Shown: positions 8,066 to 16,986 of the stretch, piece after piece | How the letters are laid out: each line of letters opens with the position of its first letter | Numbering within the stretch: position 1 is the first letter of the stretch | Source of the DNA: CAVQYV01 sp963718295 [NCBI: uncultured Methylomirabilota bacterium] | GTDB lineage: Bacteria; Methylomirabilota; Methylomirabilia; CAVQYV01 | Reading direction: 5' to 3' | Assembly (NCBI GenBank): GCA_963718295.1 | Contig: CAVQYV010000005.1 | Location: 41,781 to 105,780, forward strand | DNA: 64,000 bases | Notes under the pieces: model-generated | Databases searched by the model: none | Told to the model about the DNA's origin: nothing | Seen by the model: only the letters and a program-made list of their open reading frames with translations | Made by a program: the position numbers and the translations under genes

Positions 8066-8170
8066 GGCGACCCGAACCATTTCCTCTAAAGGCCTTGGGT
8101 CCATGAGGAATGGTCGATAGGGTATTGTGGGAAACGACAATGCCTCCCGTGTTTGGAAAGGGTGAAGACG
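8066..8170 (+). promoter_or_regulatory. Moco-type riboswitch aptamer, copy 3
   Basis: Diverged copy directly after the storage-protein stop. Core TGCCTCCCGTG.TTGGAAAGGG is kept. The distal hairpin has different bases but the same shape, ATTGT/ACAAT around a GGAAACG loop, which is clear covariation with copies 1 and 2. A separate long stem ACCATT..CCTC / GAGG..AATGGT lies at its 5' side. It controls the TupBC genes at 8245. Confidence 0.78.
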
Positions 8171-8180
8171 TGCTGAGTAG

Positions 8181-8225
8181 AATGCCAGTGCCTGATCCAA
8201 CGAGGCCACTGGCATTTGTTTCTTG
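8181..8225 (+). terminator. Intrinsic terminator, expression platform of riboswitch 3
   Basis: AATGCCAGTG pairs with CACTGGCATT, followed by TTTCTT-rich sequence, ten bases after the aptamer and about 20 bases before the GTG of tupB. Same layout as the other two switches with unrelated stem sequence. Confidence 0.78.
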
Positions 8226-8244
8226 CCCCAACTGAGGAATACAG

Positions 8245-8934
8245 GTGGACTTCATCATAGAGGCTATCGTTACGTCGTTTCGACTCATCATCACCTTGAA
8301 TCCTGAGGTGTTTGAGGTGGTCTACTTTACTCTCAAAGTATCCTTCTGGGGGACCCTGCTCTCGACGCTCTTCGGGGTTCCCATCGGGTTCCTCATAGGG
8401 ATCAGGGAATTCCCGGGGAAAGGGATGGTGCGCACCATCCTCAACACCCTCATGGCGCTTCCCACTGTGGTGGTAGGCCTCACGGTATATGCTTTCATCT
8501 CCCGACAGGGGCCGTTGGGACAATGGGGGCTTCTCTTCAGCCCCAAGGCGGTCATCATTGGCCAGTGGGTGTTGGCTGCTCCATTGATTACCGCCCTGAC
8601 TCTATCCGCCACCCAGTCCGTTGATCCGCGGGTTGCCCTTTCAGCCCAGACCCTGGGGGCCAGCCGCAGTCAAGAGGCAATCGCGGTCCTCAAAGAAGCC
8701 AAGTTTGCCCTTATGGCTGCCATAACGGCGGGATTCGGCCGAGTCATTGCGGAAGTGGGGGCTGCGATGATGTTGGGCGGCAACATCCGCGGTTATACCC
8801 GAACCATGACCACGGCCATCGCCCTGGAATCCAGCAAGGGGGAATTTGGCTTTGGTTTGGCCTTGGGCCTTATCCTGATGGCTCTGGCCTTAGCCATCAA
8901 CTTCTTCTTCACCTATCTTCAGGGGAGGAAGTGA
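8245..8934 (+). CDS. tupB: Tungstate ABC transporter permease TupB
   Basis: A 229-residue inner-membrane permease with about five hydrophobic segments. The cytoplasmic coupling loop FGRVIAEVGAAMMLGGNIRG contains the EAA-type motif of oxyanion permeases, and the TRTMTTAIALESSKGEF segment after it is typical of TupB/WtpB-like proteins. Start is GTG 8245 shortly after the riboswitch 3 terminator. The stop abuts the tupC start, so the two are cotranscribed and probably translationally coupled. Confidence 0.9.
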   Translation: MDFIIEAIVTSFRLIITLNPEVFEVVYFTLKVSFWGTLLSTLFGVPIGFLIGIREFPGKGMVRTILNTLMALPTVVVGLTVYAFISRQGPLGQWGLLFSPKAVIIGQWVLAAPLITALTLSATQSVDPRVALSAQTLGASRSQEAIAVLKEAKFALMAAITAGFGRVIAEVGAAMMLGGNIRGYTRTMTTAIALESSKGEFGFGLALGLILMALALAINFFFTYLQGRK

Positions 8935-9951
8935 ATGGTCTCGAATTCTTCCGGCGGTTTTGAACTTGAAGTCCACCAAATCAAGCACCTCTATAATGAT
9001 AGAGCCGCACTGGATATCGCTGAGCTTTCCTTCCAGAAGGGAAAGATCTATGGTTTAGCGGGATCCAATGGGGCAGGCAAGAGCACCCTGATGCTCATTC
9101 TCAGCCTCCTTCTCAAGCCAAGCTCGGGCCGTGTCCTTTTCCGGGGGGTGGAGGTCACCGATGGAAATCGGAGGGATCTGAGGGGGCGGATCAGTATGCT
9201 TCTCCAGGATCCCCTCCTCTTCCGCAATACGGTCGCCAGGAACGTGGAGTACGGCCTGAGGATTCGGCATATCGCGAGAACGGAGAGGAAGAAAAGGGTC
9301 ATGAAGAGTTTGGAAATGTTGGGGTTGGAAGATTTCGCCGACCGAAAGGCGAGGGAGCTCTCTGGAGGGGAGGCCCAGAGGGTCGCCATCGCCCGCGCCC
9401 TGGCGATCCAACCGGAAATCCTTCTTCTCGACGAGCTTACCGCCAATGTGGATGAGGGCAATGTCAAGATTGTGGAGGAGATCGTCCGATCCTTGAGTAG
9501 GGAATCGGGCGCCACCGTGATCTTTTCGACCCATGACAAAGATCAGGCCCACCGACTGGCCGATGAGACGATCATCCTCTTGGAAGGAAGGATCACTCCC
9601 TTTTCCCCGGAGAACATCTTCAAAGGGAAGACTATCCGGGATGGAGAAGGGACCTGGTTCGACACGGGCAGGATCAGGGTCTTCCTGCCCAATGGAGAAG
9701 AGGCCAGGGCCATCTCTATAAGCCCCGAGGAAATCGTGGTTTCTCTGTCCCCGTTCAACTCCAGTGCCCAAAACCGGGTGGAAGGCACAATTGAGAGTAT
9801 GGTCGTCGACGGGGACGGCGTGAGGCTCTTGATAAATGCCCCGGAGCAGTTCCACGTGCTCATCACCAAGAAATCCTTGTGCGAGTTGAACCTCAATGTG
9901 GGGATGCGGGTTTATCTCACCTTCAAGAGCACCGCAGTAAAGGTATTCTGA
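8935..9951 (+). CDS. tupC: Tungstate ABC transporter ATP-binding protein TupC with C-terminal TOBE/Mop-like domain
   Basis: A 338-residue ATPase that powers TupB. Walker A GSNGAGKST at 43-51, signature LSGGEAQRVAIARAL, Walker B ILLLDELTANVD and switch histidine in IFSTHDKD. After the ATPase core (about 1-230), residues about 265-338 form a TOBE/Mop-like domain (EGTIESMVVDGDGVRLLI), which in molybdate and tungstate ATPases binds oxyanion and gives feedback. ATG directly follows the tupB stop. No SD other than GGGGAGGAAG within tupB. Confidence 0.92.
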   Translation: MVSNSSGGFELEVHQIKHLYNDRAALDIAELSFQKGKIYGLAGSNGAGKSTLMLILSLLLKPSSGRVLFRGVEVTDGNRRDLRGRISMLLQDPLLFRNTVARNVEYGLRIRHIARTERKKRVMKSLEMLGLEDFADRKARELSGGEAQRVAIARALAIQPEILLLDELTANVDEGNVKIVEEIVRSLSRESGATVIFSTHDKDQAHRLADETIILLEGRITPFSPENIFKGKTIRDGEGTWFDTGRIRVFLPNGEEARAISISPEEIVVSLSPFNSSAQNRVEGTIESMVVDGDGVRLLINAPEQFHVLITKKSLCELNLNVGMRVYLTFKSTAVKVF

Positions 9952-10020
9952 AAGCGCTCCAGACTCTCCCCAGCTGCCTTTCCTTATCCTCTTTTCCATC
10001 ATCTTCTCCTCAACTTTTCC

Positions 10021-10050
10021 TTGACAAGCCAAAGCCAACGATTGTAATTA
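10021..10050 (+). promoter_or_regulatory. Candidate sigma70 promoter before the metallo-hydrolase gene
   Basis: TTGACA at 10021 and TAATTA at 10045, spacing 18, 32 bases before the GTG at 10082. The -10 match is moderate. Confidence 0.5.
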
Positions 10051-10081
10051 CCTCAGAGCGACGCTTTTTCAGGAGGGAATT

Positions 10082-10996
10082 GTGCCCGACTTTAAGATTC
10101 ATCCTCTGGATTTGCATTTCAATTACTGGCCGGAATCCATCGCCTCCTTTCTGGTGATCGGGCCGGAAGGCCCGGTGCTCGTGGAAACGGGCCCTGGCTC
10201 GACCCTCCCAACGCTCTTGGCCGATCTGGCCCGGCATCATGTGTCGCCCAGTGATGTGCGCCATGTCCTGGTGACCCATATCCATCTCGATCACGCGGGT
10301 GCGTCTGGCTGGTGGGCACAGCAGGGCGCCACCGTTCATGTCCATCGCTTCGGCGCGCAACACCTGATCGATCCCTCCAAGCTTCTTTCCAGCGCCCAAC
10401 GCATCTATGGAGATATGACGGACCGCCTGTGGGGAGGGATCATCCCGGTTCCCCCTGATCGCGTTCACCCCCTGCAGGATGGCGATCCGATTCAAGCCGG
10501 CGGCCTGACCTTCGTGGCCCTTGACACCCCGGGCCATGCGCGCCACCACATGACCTATGGCCTCGGTGATGTGGCCTTTACCGGCGATATGGCTGGGGTC
10601 CGTCTTCCTGGACGGGCACATATCCAGGTGCCGACCGTCCCTCCCGAATTTGATCTGGAGGACTGGAAGGCGAGCCTGGAGCGGGTGCGAGCTTGGGGTT
10701 TCGCCCGGATCTATCTCACCCATTTTGGCCCGGTGGACGAGGTGGAAGTTCACCTTACGACCACGGCTGCATTGCTCGCCGAATACGCCGAACGGGTTCG
10801 ACAGGAGATGGTTCGGGGAGCTACCCGGGGAGAGATCATCCAGCAGGTTGTGGAATGGGAAGCGGACAACCAGAACCGAGAGGGCTCTTGCGCCCAAGGA
10901 GAAGCGACCCAAACCGGCTTCGGCTCGATCAGCACCTACGTGGACGGGATCATGCGGTACTGGAACAAGCGCCTTGAACTGCCACCTGGCAGGTAA
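10082..10996 (+). CDS. MBL-fold metallo-hydrolase
   Basis: A 304-residue cytoplasmic protein. HIHLDHAG at 66-73 supplies the first zinc ligands (H66, H68, D70, H71). DTPGHARHH supplies the next histidine, FTGDMAG the bridging aspartate, and YLTHFG the last histidine. It has a helical C-terminal extension (about 220-304), as in glyoxalase-II-like proteins acting on acylated or phosphorylated small molecules. GTG start after CAGGAGGGAATT. Substrate unknown. Confidence 0.85.
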   Translation: MPDFKIHPLDLHFNYWPESIASFLVIGPEGPVLVETGPGSTLPTLLADLARHHVSPSDVRHVLVTHIHLDHAGASGWWAQQGATVHVHRFGAQHLIDPSKLLSSAQRIYGDMTDRLWGGIIPVPPDRVHPLQDGDPIQAGGLTFVALDTPGHARHHMTYGLGDVAFTGDMAGVRLPGRAHIQVPTVPPEFDLEDWKASLERVRAWGFARIYLTHFGPVDEVEVHLTTTAALLAEYAERVRQEMVRGATRGEIIQQVVEWEADNQNREGSCAQGEATQTGFGSISTYVDGIMRYWNKRLELPPGR

Positions 10997-11025
10997 CGGG
11001 ACCACCCGAAATGGAATGATGACCT

Positions 11026-12316
11026 ATGGCTATCGTCCGCCCCTTTAGGGGCCTTCGCTTTAACCCAAAGAAGATTGCCGATCTCGCCTCGGTCATGTCT
11101 TTGCCCTATGACGTCCTGACCGATAGAGATCGGGAGGAGCTCTATCAGGCCCACCCCTGCAATATCATCCGCATCATCTGGGGAAAGGATCTCCCGGGAG
11201 ATGGACCCCAGGAGAACAAGTATCTCCGGGCGGGCCGCCTCCTCAAGGAATGGGAGGCAGAAGAGATCCTGATCCAGGAGGTGCGCGAATCCTTCTATCT
11301 CTACGCCCAGGACTTCCCGATGGAAAAAGAGATGAAATCGCGCCAAGGGATCATCGCCCGGGTCAAACTGGGAAACAGAGACTCGGATGCCATTCTGGGG
11401 CACGAGAATACCTTTCTGGAACAACGGACCGACCGCCTCGATCTGATCCGTGCTACCGCGGCGAATCTCGACCCCATTTTCGCCCTGTATGAGGGGAAAG
11501 GCACCAGCCTGGAGGCGGGCATGAAGGAAGAAACAGGGCGATCTCCGCTCCTCGATATTCGAGATCGATGGGGCGTGCGGCAGCGCCTCTGGGCCATCCA
11601 GGACACGGACCAACACCGCCTCATCATGCAGGAGATGGCACAACGGCGATTATTCATTGCAGACGGGCATCACCGCTTTGACGCGGCCCTCCAATATCGC
11701 CGGGAGAGGATGGCGGGAGACAAGGGAGGGCCCAAGATAGACCCCGGATATCACTATACCCTGATGACCCTGGTCGCCATGGAGGATCCTGGTCTGATCG
11801 TCCTGCCCTACCACCGACTCCTCCGTGAAGTCCGGGGCTGGGATCTCCAGAAATTCCTGCCCCAGGCGCGAGGCGTTTTTTCCGTAGACGGAAGTGGCAC
11901 TTCCCTCCCAAGGAGAGGAAAGGGAAGCCTTTGTGCGCCAGCAACTGGAAAAGGAGGATCATCCGGCGCATCGTTTCGCCCTGTATGCGGGTGGAGATTC
12001 TCTATTTCTCCTCACCCGGACCCGCTCGGAAGCCTCTCCCCAGTTGGACGTGGCCATTTTGGAAGAGGTGATCCTGCAAGGACTCTTAGGGCTTCAGGGT
12101 CCCGATAAAGAAGGGAAAATCAATTACACTCACGATATGAAGGAGGCGTTGGGCCAGGTGGAGGGAGGAGCCGCTGATCTGGCCTTTCTTCTCCGGCCCA
12201 CCTCGCTGGAGGAGATCCAGTACGTCTCCTTGGCGGGAGAGAAAATGCCCCAGAAATCGACCTACTTTTATCCCAAGCTCCTCTCCGGGCTGGTGATCAA
12301 CCCCTTGGATCCCTGA
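11026..12316 (+). CDS. DUF1015 family protein, one-base frameshift
   Basis: The first frame encodes IVRPFRGLRFNPKKI to FFSVD, including the family hallmarks SLPYDVLTDRDREELY and LFIADGHHRFDAAL. The second frame, from about 11894, encodes EVALPSQGEE to the C-terminal signature INYTHDMKEALGQV and LLSGLVINPLDP. The frames join if the GG at 11890-11891 were a single G. Length after correction (about 429) is normal for DUF1015, a widespread family of unknown function sometimes called HTH-containing or SpoOJ-like. Likely an assembly error. Confidence 0.8.
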
Positions 12317-12344
12317 GCCAGAAGGAGGGAGGAAAGGAGGAATT

Positions 12345-13385
12345 ATGAACAGGCGTGAATTCTTGAAGAGTGCTGCCGTGGCCACCTTGATGATGGGTGC
12401 AGGCCCTGAGGCCTGGACGAAGTTGGCCCAGGCAAACGAATCACGGAAGGAAATCGTCAGCAGAAGCCGGGTGGTGGTGTCCCATCATCCGGAGGCCACC
12501 GATTCCGAGGGAAGGATAGACAGGAACACCTTGAGCAGCCTGTTGGGGGAGGCGGTGAAGGGTTACACGGAGAAGGATGATTTGCGGGATGCCTGGGCTT
12601 CCCTGCTGCAGCCCTTCAGCCCTTCGGATATCTTCGGCATCCGGGTCAACTGTATCGCCGCCAAATGCCCCACGCGTCCGGAAGTGGTCGAGGCCATCGT
12701 GGAAGGCCTCAGTCTGATTGGAATCCCCAAAGAGCAGATCATCGTGTGGGACCGCACCGGCTGGGAGATGACCAAGGCCGGGTATACCCTGAACCAGGGC
12801 GACAAGGGCGTCCAGTATTATGGTCTGGACGCGGAAGGCGTAGGCTTCGATGAGGGAGCTACGGTTGAGATTCCCAGCGCGGGATTGATTCTGCCCCTGG
12901 GAAGGCTCCTTTCCACCATCTGTGATCATATCATCAATGTCCCGGTCATCAAGGACCATTCCACTTCCGGATCCACCTTCGCCCTGAAGAGCGCCTATGC
13001 CTATCTCCCGCTCTACAAAGCGATTCCGAGGAATGACCAATGGGTCAAGGCGATGCATTCCCATCGTTGTGATCCTCAGATTGCGGAGTTGAACCTTTGT
13101 CCTACCATCCGAAAAAAGAATCGGGTGGTGATCGGCGACGCCCTGTTGGGGGTTTATGACAAGGGACCCATTGCCCCGGCCAATTGGAGGTCCAACCGCC
13201 TGATCATTGGAAAGGATATGGTGGCGACGGACGCCGTTGCATTGGATATTTTGGATGGAAAAAGGGCTGAGCAGGGCCTGCCTTCCGTCAGGGAAAAGGC
13301 CAGCCACATCCATACGGCAGCAAGCTACGGGCTGGGCCAGGATGATCCAGCCCAGATCGATAAGGTGGAGCTGAACCTGGGTTAG
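12345..13385 (+). CDS. DUF362 domain protein with twin-arginine signal
   Basis: A 346-residue protein starting MNRREFLKSAAVATLMMGAG, a Tat signal with RR followed by FLK, so it is exported folded and probably with a cofactor. The DUF362 core contains DIFGIRVNCIAAKCPTRPEV, VWDRTGWEM, INVPVIKDHSTSG and a late GKDMVATDAVALDILDGK. DUF362 proteins accompany iron-sulfur redox proteins; biochemical role unknown. AAAGGAGG precedes the ATG. First of four genes that form a redox cluster to 16607. Confidence 0.82.
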   Translation: MNRREFLKSAAVATLMMGAGPEAWTKLAQANESRKEIVSRSRVVVSHHPEATDSEGRIDRNTLSSLLGEAVKGYTEKDDLRDAWASLLQPFSPSDIFGIRVNCIAAKCPTRPEVVEAIVEGLSLIGIPKEQIIVWDRTGWEMTKAGYTLNQGDKGVQYYGLDAEGVGFDEGATVEIPSAGLILPLGRLLSTICDHIINVPVIKDHSTSGSTFALKSAYAYLPLYKAIPRNDQWVKAMHSHRCDPQIAELNLCPTIRKKNRVVIGDALLGVYDKGPIAPANWRSNRLIIGKDMVATDAVALDILDGKRAEQGLPSVREKASHIHTAASYGLGQDDPAQIDKVELNLG

Positions 13386-13477
13386 AGGGTGGGTCCTTGG
13401 GCGCCATGGGGATCGCACAATTTGACGCATGAAATGACGGCACGAAATAGCAACCAGGGAAGGGAGAGGTAGCAAGT

Positions 13478-14388
13478 ATGGAAAGAAGGGATTTCTTGAA
13501 GCTGTTGCTTGGCACCGGAGGAGGATTGCTGCTCCCGCCCATAGACTCCCTATGGAGCGGGGAGCAGGTGGGTGCGCAGCCGGACCTGCCGGCTCTGGCG
13601 GTGGCCACGGGATCCATCCCCTCCCGAACGACGGTGGCCGCGATCCAGGCATTGGGAGGGATGAAGCGATTCATCAAGACCGGTGATGTGGTGGTCGTCA
13701 AGCCCAACATCGGATGGGATCGCACCCCGGAGCAGGCTGCAGACACGAATCCGGAGGTCGTCGCCACGATTGTGGCTTTGTGTTTGGAGGCAGGAGCCAA
13801 ACAGGTGAAGGTTTTTGACAACTCGGTGAATGATCCGCGGCGAACCTACACCCGCTCCGGCATCGCGGAGGCAGCCAGAAAAGCGGGAGCTTCAGTCCTA
13901 TATGTGGATCACAGCAAGTTCAAGGACATGAAGATCCCGGGGGGAGAGGCCTTGAAGAGCTGGCCCATCTATACCGAGGTAATGGAGGCAGACAAGCTCA
14001 TCAATGTCCCCATTGGCAAGCAGCACGGTCTCTCCAAACTGACCCTGGGCCTGAAGAACTGGATGGGTGCCATCGGGGGACGCCGCTCCCTCCTCCACCA
14101 GCAGATCGATCTGGCCTTGGCGGATTTAGCCACGGTCATCAAACCCCATCTGGTCGTCCTGGATGCCATCCGCATCCTGGTGGCCAACGGCCCCCAGGGG
14201 GAAGCCCCAAGGATGTTCGCAATACCAATACCATTGTGGCGGGAACGGATCAGGTGGCCGTCGACTCTTACGGGGCCACGCTTTTCGGCTTGAAGGGCAG
14301 CGATCTCGGCTACCTCCGAGAGGCCCAGTCCCGAGGCCTGGGACAACTGGATTATAGGCGGCTGTCGATGAAGACCGTGAGCGCCTGA
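13478..14388 (+). CDS. Second DUF362 domain protein, Tat-type signal, one-base frameshift
   Basis: Starts MERRDFLKLLLGTGGGLLL, again a twin-arginine type signal. Core motifs are VVVKPNIGWDRTPEQAADTN, VFDNSVNDPRRTY, INVPIGKQHGLSKLTLGLKN and MGAIGGRR. The tail in the second frame (VRNTNTIVAGTDQVAVDSYG to KTVSA) is the conserved DUF362 C-terminus. One G missing from the G5 run at 14197-14201 explains the break. AGGGAGAGGTAGCAAGT precedes the ATG. Not a close duplicate of the 12345 protein. The stop lies nine bases before the next gene. Confidence 0.8.
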
Positions 14389-14397
14389 GGACAAGCA

Positions 14398-15006
14398 ATG
14401 CAGGCCAGGAGGTCTTCCCTGTTCCTTCTTTCTGCGCTCTCTGCGCTTGGGCTTATCGCCATGGCTCCGGTGGTCGCAATGGTTACCCCTTTCCCCGCCT
14501 ATGCCAACCAGATCGAGCCCTCGATCGCCGATTCTCTCCTCTCTGCAACTCCCAAGGACGGAGAAATGCCGGGCTGGGCTCGCGACGGGGCCCCGGCCCT
14601 CTGTTTCGATGAGTCCTCCCTATCCGAATATATCGACGGGGCGGCCCCCTACTATCTGGAGCGAGGGGCGGTAGCGGTCCTATTCCAGTATTATGTGGGC
14701 CCAACGGCAGGAGAGGACGTAAGGATTGAGATCTATCGGATGAGGGATGATACCTCGGCTCGCGGGCTTTTTGGGGACATCGTGAAGGACAGGCCCGCCT
14801 CGGAGCAAGACGAGACCAGGGAAATCGGCCAGGGTCGGCATCTGGATCAGGCTTTATTGGGCGTCTACCTCCTCGAATTCCATGAGGGTCCTTTCTTCGT
14901 TCGAGTGGACGGAAAGGGAGAGGGCCTCCAGGCGAAGAGGGCCGTGATCGAATTCGGCGGTCGAATCTCCCGCGCCCTCAGAGCCAAAGGGCCGGCCGGC
15001 CGATGA
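14398..15006 (+). CDS. DUF6599 family exported protein
   Basis: A 202-residue protein with a signal peptide (about 1-36, ending YANQ). Conserved features of DUF6599 are EYIDGAAPYYLERG, then VRIEIYRMRDDTSARGLFGD and a late GPFFVRVDG. The function of the family is not known; it recurs beside DUF362 and polyferredoxin genes. It overlaps the following gene by four bases (ATGA), so the two are coupled. Confidence 0.75.
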   Translation: MQARRSSLFLLSALSALGLIAMAPVVAMVTPFPAYANQIEPSIADSLLSATPKDGEMPGWARDGAPALCFDESSLSEYIDGAAPYYLERGAVAVLFQYYVGPTAGEDVRIEIYRMRDDTSARGLFGDIVKDRPASEQDETREIGQGRHLDQALLGVYLLEFHEGPFFVRVDGKGEGLQAKRAVIEFGGRISRALRAKGPAGR

Positions 15007-16607
15007 GGAACCTTCGGCGCATCTCCCAGGCCCTCTTCCTGCTCCTTTTCCTGCTCCTGGTCCTTGCCACGCGCTACGGGGGCAGCGACGAGATCCGCTA
15101 TCCGGTAAAGGCCTTCCTGGACTTTGATCCCCTGATTGCCCTCTCCACCTTCTTGGCCGCCCACTCCTTGCCCCGGGTTCTCCTCTGGTCTCTCACCATC
15201 GTGCTGCTGACGGCCCTATTGGGGAGGATATTCTGTGGGTGGATCTGCCCTCTGGGCACCCTTCATAACCTGATGAGCTCCCTGCGGAAGAAATCCTCCT
15301 GGGCGGATCAGGAGAAGCGGCTTCATCGATGGCAATCTCTCAAATACTATCTCCTCGTGGGCCTGCTCGTCTCCTCCCTCTTCTCGCTCCAACTGGTGGG
15401 ATTCTTCGACCCCCTTTCTCTGCTGATTCGATCCTTTGCGGTCTTCATCGACCCTGTCCTGAATATGATCAGCCAAACCCTCCTGGCCGCCCTCTCCCAC
15501 ACCGGAATTCCCCTCCTGGAGAGGACTGCGGGCACCCTCCAATCCTGGGGACTGGATACCTTTTTGGCCTATGAGCCGCCTCACTTTCGCCAGGCCGAGG
15601 TTATTGGCATCATCTTCCTGGCCATCCTGCTCCTCAATCTCCTGGGCGCTCGGTTCTGGTGTGTGACCCTTTGTCCATTGGGCGCCCTCCTGGGCCTTCT
15701 CTCTCGATTCAGCCTTCCTCGTCTCCAGATCTCGGAGAATTGCAGGAGCTGCCGAATCTGCAATCTTCATTGCCAGACAGCGGCGAGTCCTTTTCCCGTC
15801 GATTCCTGGAAGAAGTCCGAATGCGTTTATTGCTGGAATTGCCAGAAACTCTGCCCGGAAAAGGCCGTCCAAATCCATCTCCCGGGGAGAGCCCCGGGGA
15901 CGAAACAAGCCTCCTCCGGAGTAAACCTGGTAAATCTGGAGCGGAGGCGGCTCCTGGGATCCGCCCTTGGCGGCGCCCTCTTGGTGCCCCTGCTCAGGAG
16001 TGGCCCATTTATCACCCTTCCTTCTCCTCAGCTGATTCGACCCCCCGGCGCCCTGCCGGAGGAGGAATTTCTGCAGCGCTGCATCCGGTGCGGGGAGTGC
16101 ATGAAGGTCTGCCCCACTCATGGTCTGCAGCCTACCTTCTTCGAGGGAGGGCTCCAGGGCCTCTGGACCCCGGTCCTAGTTCCACGCATGGGTTACTGTG
16201 AATACTCCTGCACCCTCTGCGGTCAGGTTTGCCCCACCGGGGCCATTCAGCGGCTCCACCTTACTGAAAAGCAAAAGGTCCGCATCGGTCTGGCCTTCGT
16301 CGACCGCGACCGTTGCCTGCCCTACCATCAGGGCATTGCTTGCATCGTCTGCGAGGAGCTCTGTCCCACCCCTAAGAAGGCCATCTGGCTGGAGGAGGGC
16401 TCGGTGAAAGATCGAGTGGGAAGGGTGAAGAGGGTGAAACTGCCCAGGGTGGATCTGGATCTTTGCATCGGCTGTGGAATCTGCGAAGAGCGCTGTCCCA
16501 TCGTGGATTGCCCAGCAATCCGGGTCAGCAGCATCGGCGAATCCCGTTCCTCCCAGAATCAGCCTTTATTGCCTGGCGGGGGCATGACCCCGATCCCGCA
16601 AGATTGA
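15003..16607 (+). CDS. Membrane-bound polyferredoxin (NapH/RdxA-like 4Fe-4S protein)
   Basis: A 534-residue membrane redox protein. The N-terminal half has about five hydrophobic spans and two CxxxCP motifs facing the cytoplasm (CGWICPLG, CVTLCPLG), as in NapH. Then follow CRSCRICNLHC, CVYCWNCQKLCPEK, a hydrophobic ERRRLLGSALGG segment, and further cluster motifs CIRCGECMKVCP, CTLCGQVCP, CIVCEELCP and CIGCGICEERCP. Likely a multi-cluster wire passing quinol electrons to or from the periplasmic DUF362 proteins. It closes the DUF362-DUF362-DUF6599 cluster. The electron partner is inferred. Confidence 0.85.
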   Translation: MRNLRRISQALFLLLFLLLVLATRYGGSDEIRYPVKAFLDFDPLIALSTFLAAHSLPRVLLWSLTIVLLTALLGRIFCGWICPLGTLHNLMSSLRKKSSWADQEKRLHRWQSLKYYLLVGLLVSSLFSLQLVGFFDPLSLLIRSFAVFIDPVLNMISQTLLAALSHTGIPLLERTAGTLQSWGLDTFLAYEPPHFRQAEVIGIIFLAILLLNLLGARFWCVTLCPLGALLGLLSRFSLPRLQISENCRSCRICNLHCQTAASPFPVDSWKKSECVYCWNCQKLCPEKAVQIHLPGRAPGTKQASSGVNLVNLERRRLLGSALGGALLVPLLRSGPFITLPSPQLIRPPGALPEEEFLQRCIRCGECMKVCPTHGLQPTFFEGGLQGLWTPVLVPRMGYCEYSCTLCGQVCPTGAIQRLHLTEKQKVRIGLAFVDRDRCLPYHQGIACIVCEELCPTPKKAIWLEEGSVKDRVGRVKRVKLPRVDLDLCIGCGICEERCPIVDCPAIRVSSIGESRSSQNQPLLPGGGMTPIPQD

Positions 16608-16724
16608 GTCCGCAAGATTGAGATTGACCCTCAAGAGGCAATTGTGGTAAGGAGCAAAAGCGCGGGGCATGTAACGGCGACGGAATGCCCCGGTCGAAAT
16701 CGAATCGGAAAGGAGGTGAGATAG

Positions 16725-16970
16725 ATGCCGGTCAAGAAGGCGGAAAGCAAGACCAAGAAGGCGGGGACCAAGGTGGCCGCTCCAGCGAAGAAGACTGCCC
16801 CAGCAACGAAGAAAGCCTCGAGCCAGAAGAAGGTTGCGGTGGGCGACGGTTTCGAATGCAAGGTATGTGGGCTGGTCGTGTCGGTAATCGATGATTGTGG
16901 ATGCGTGGAGGTGTGCGATCTGATCTGCTGCGAGAAGCCCATGAAGCCCAAGAAGGTGAAGGCCGCTTGA
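16725..16970 (+). CDS. Desulforedoxin-like small protein with Lys/Ala-rich tail
   Basis: An 81-residue protein. Residues 1-38 are a basic, repeat-like lysine/alanine tail reminiscent of histone H1. Residues 43-75 carry FECKVCGLVVSVIDDCGC and ICCEKPMKP; the CxxC plus CC spacing resembles desulforedoxin or the N-terminal domain of desulfoferrodoxin, which bind one Fe(Cys)4, with two extra cysteines here. A near-perfect SD (AAGGAGGTGA, 16709-16718) precedes ATG 16725. The tail suggests nucleic-acid or polyanion binding; this is inference. Confidence 0.7.
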   Translation: MPVKKAESKTKKAGTKVAAPAKKTAPATKKASSQKKVAVGDGFECKVCGLVVSVIDDCGCVEVCDLICCEKPMKPKKVKAA

Positions 16971-16986
16971 GCCGATCGGGCCCAGG

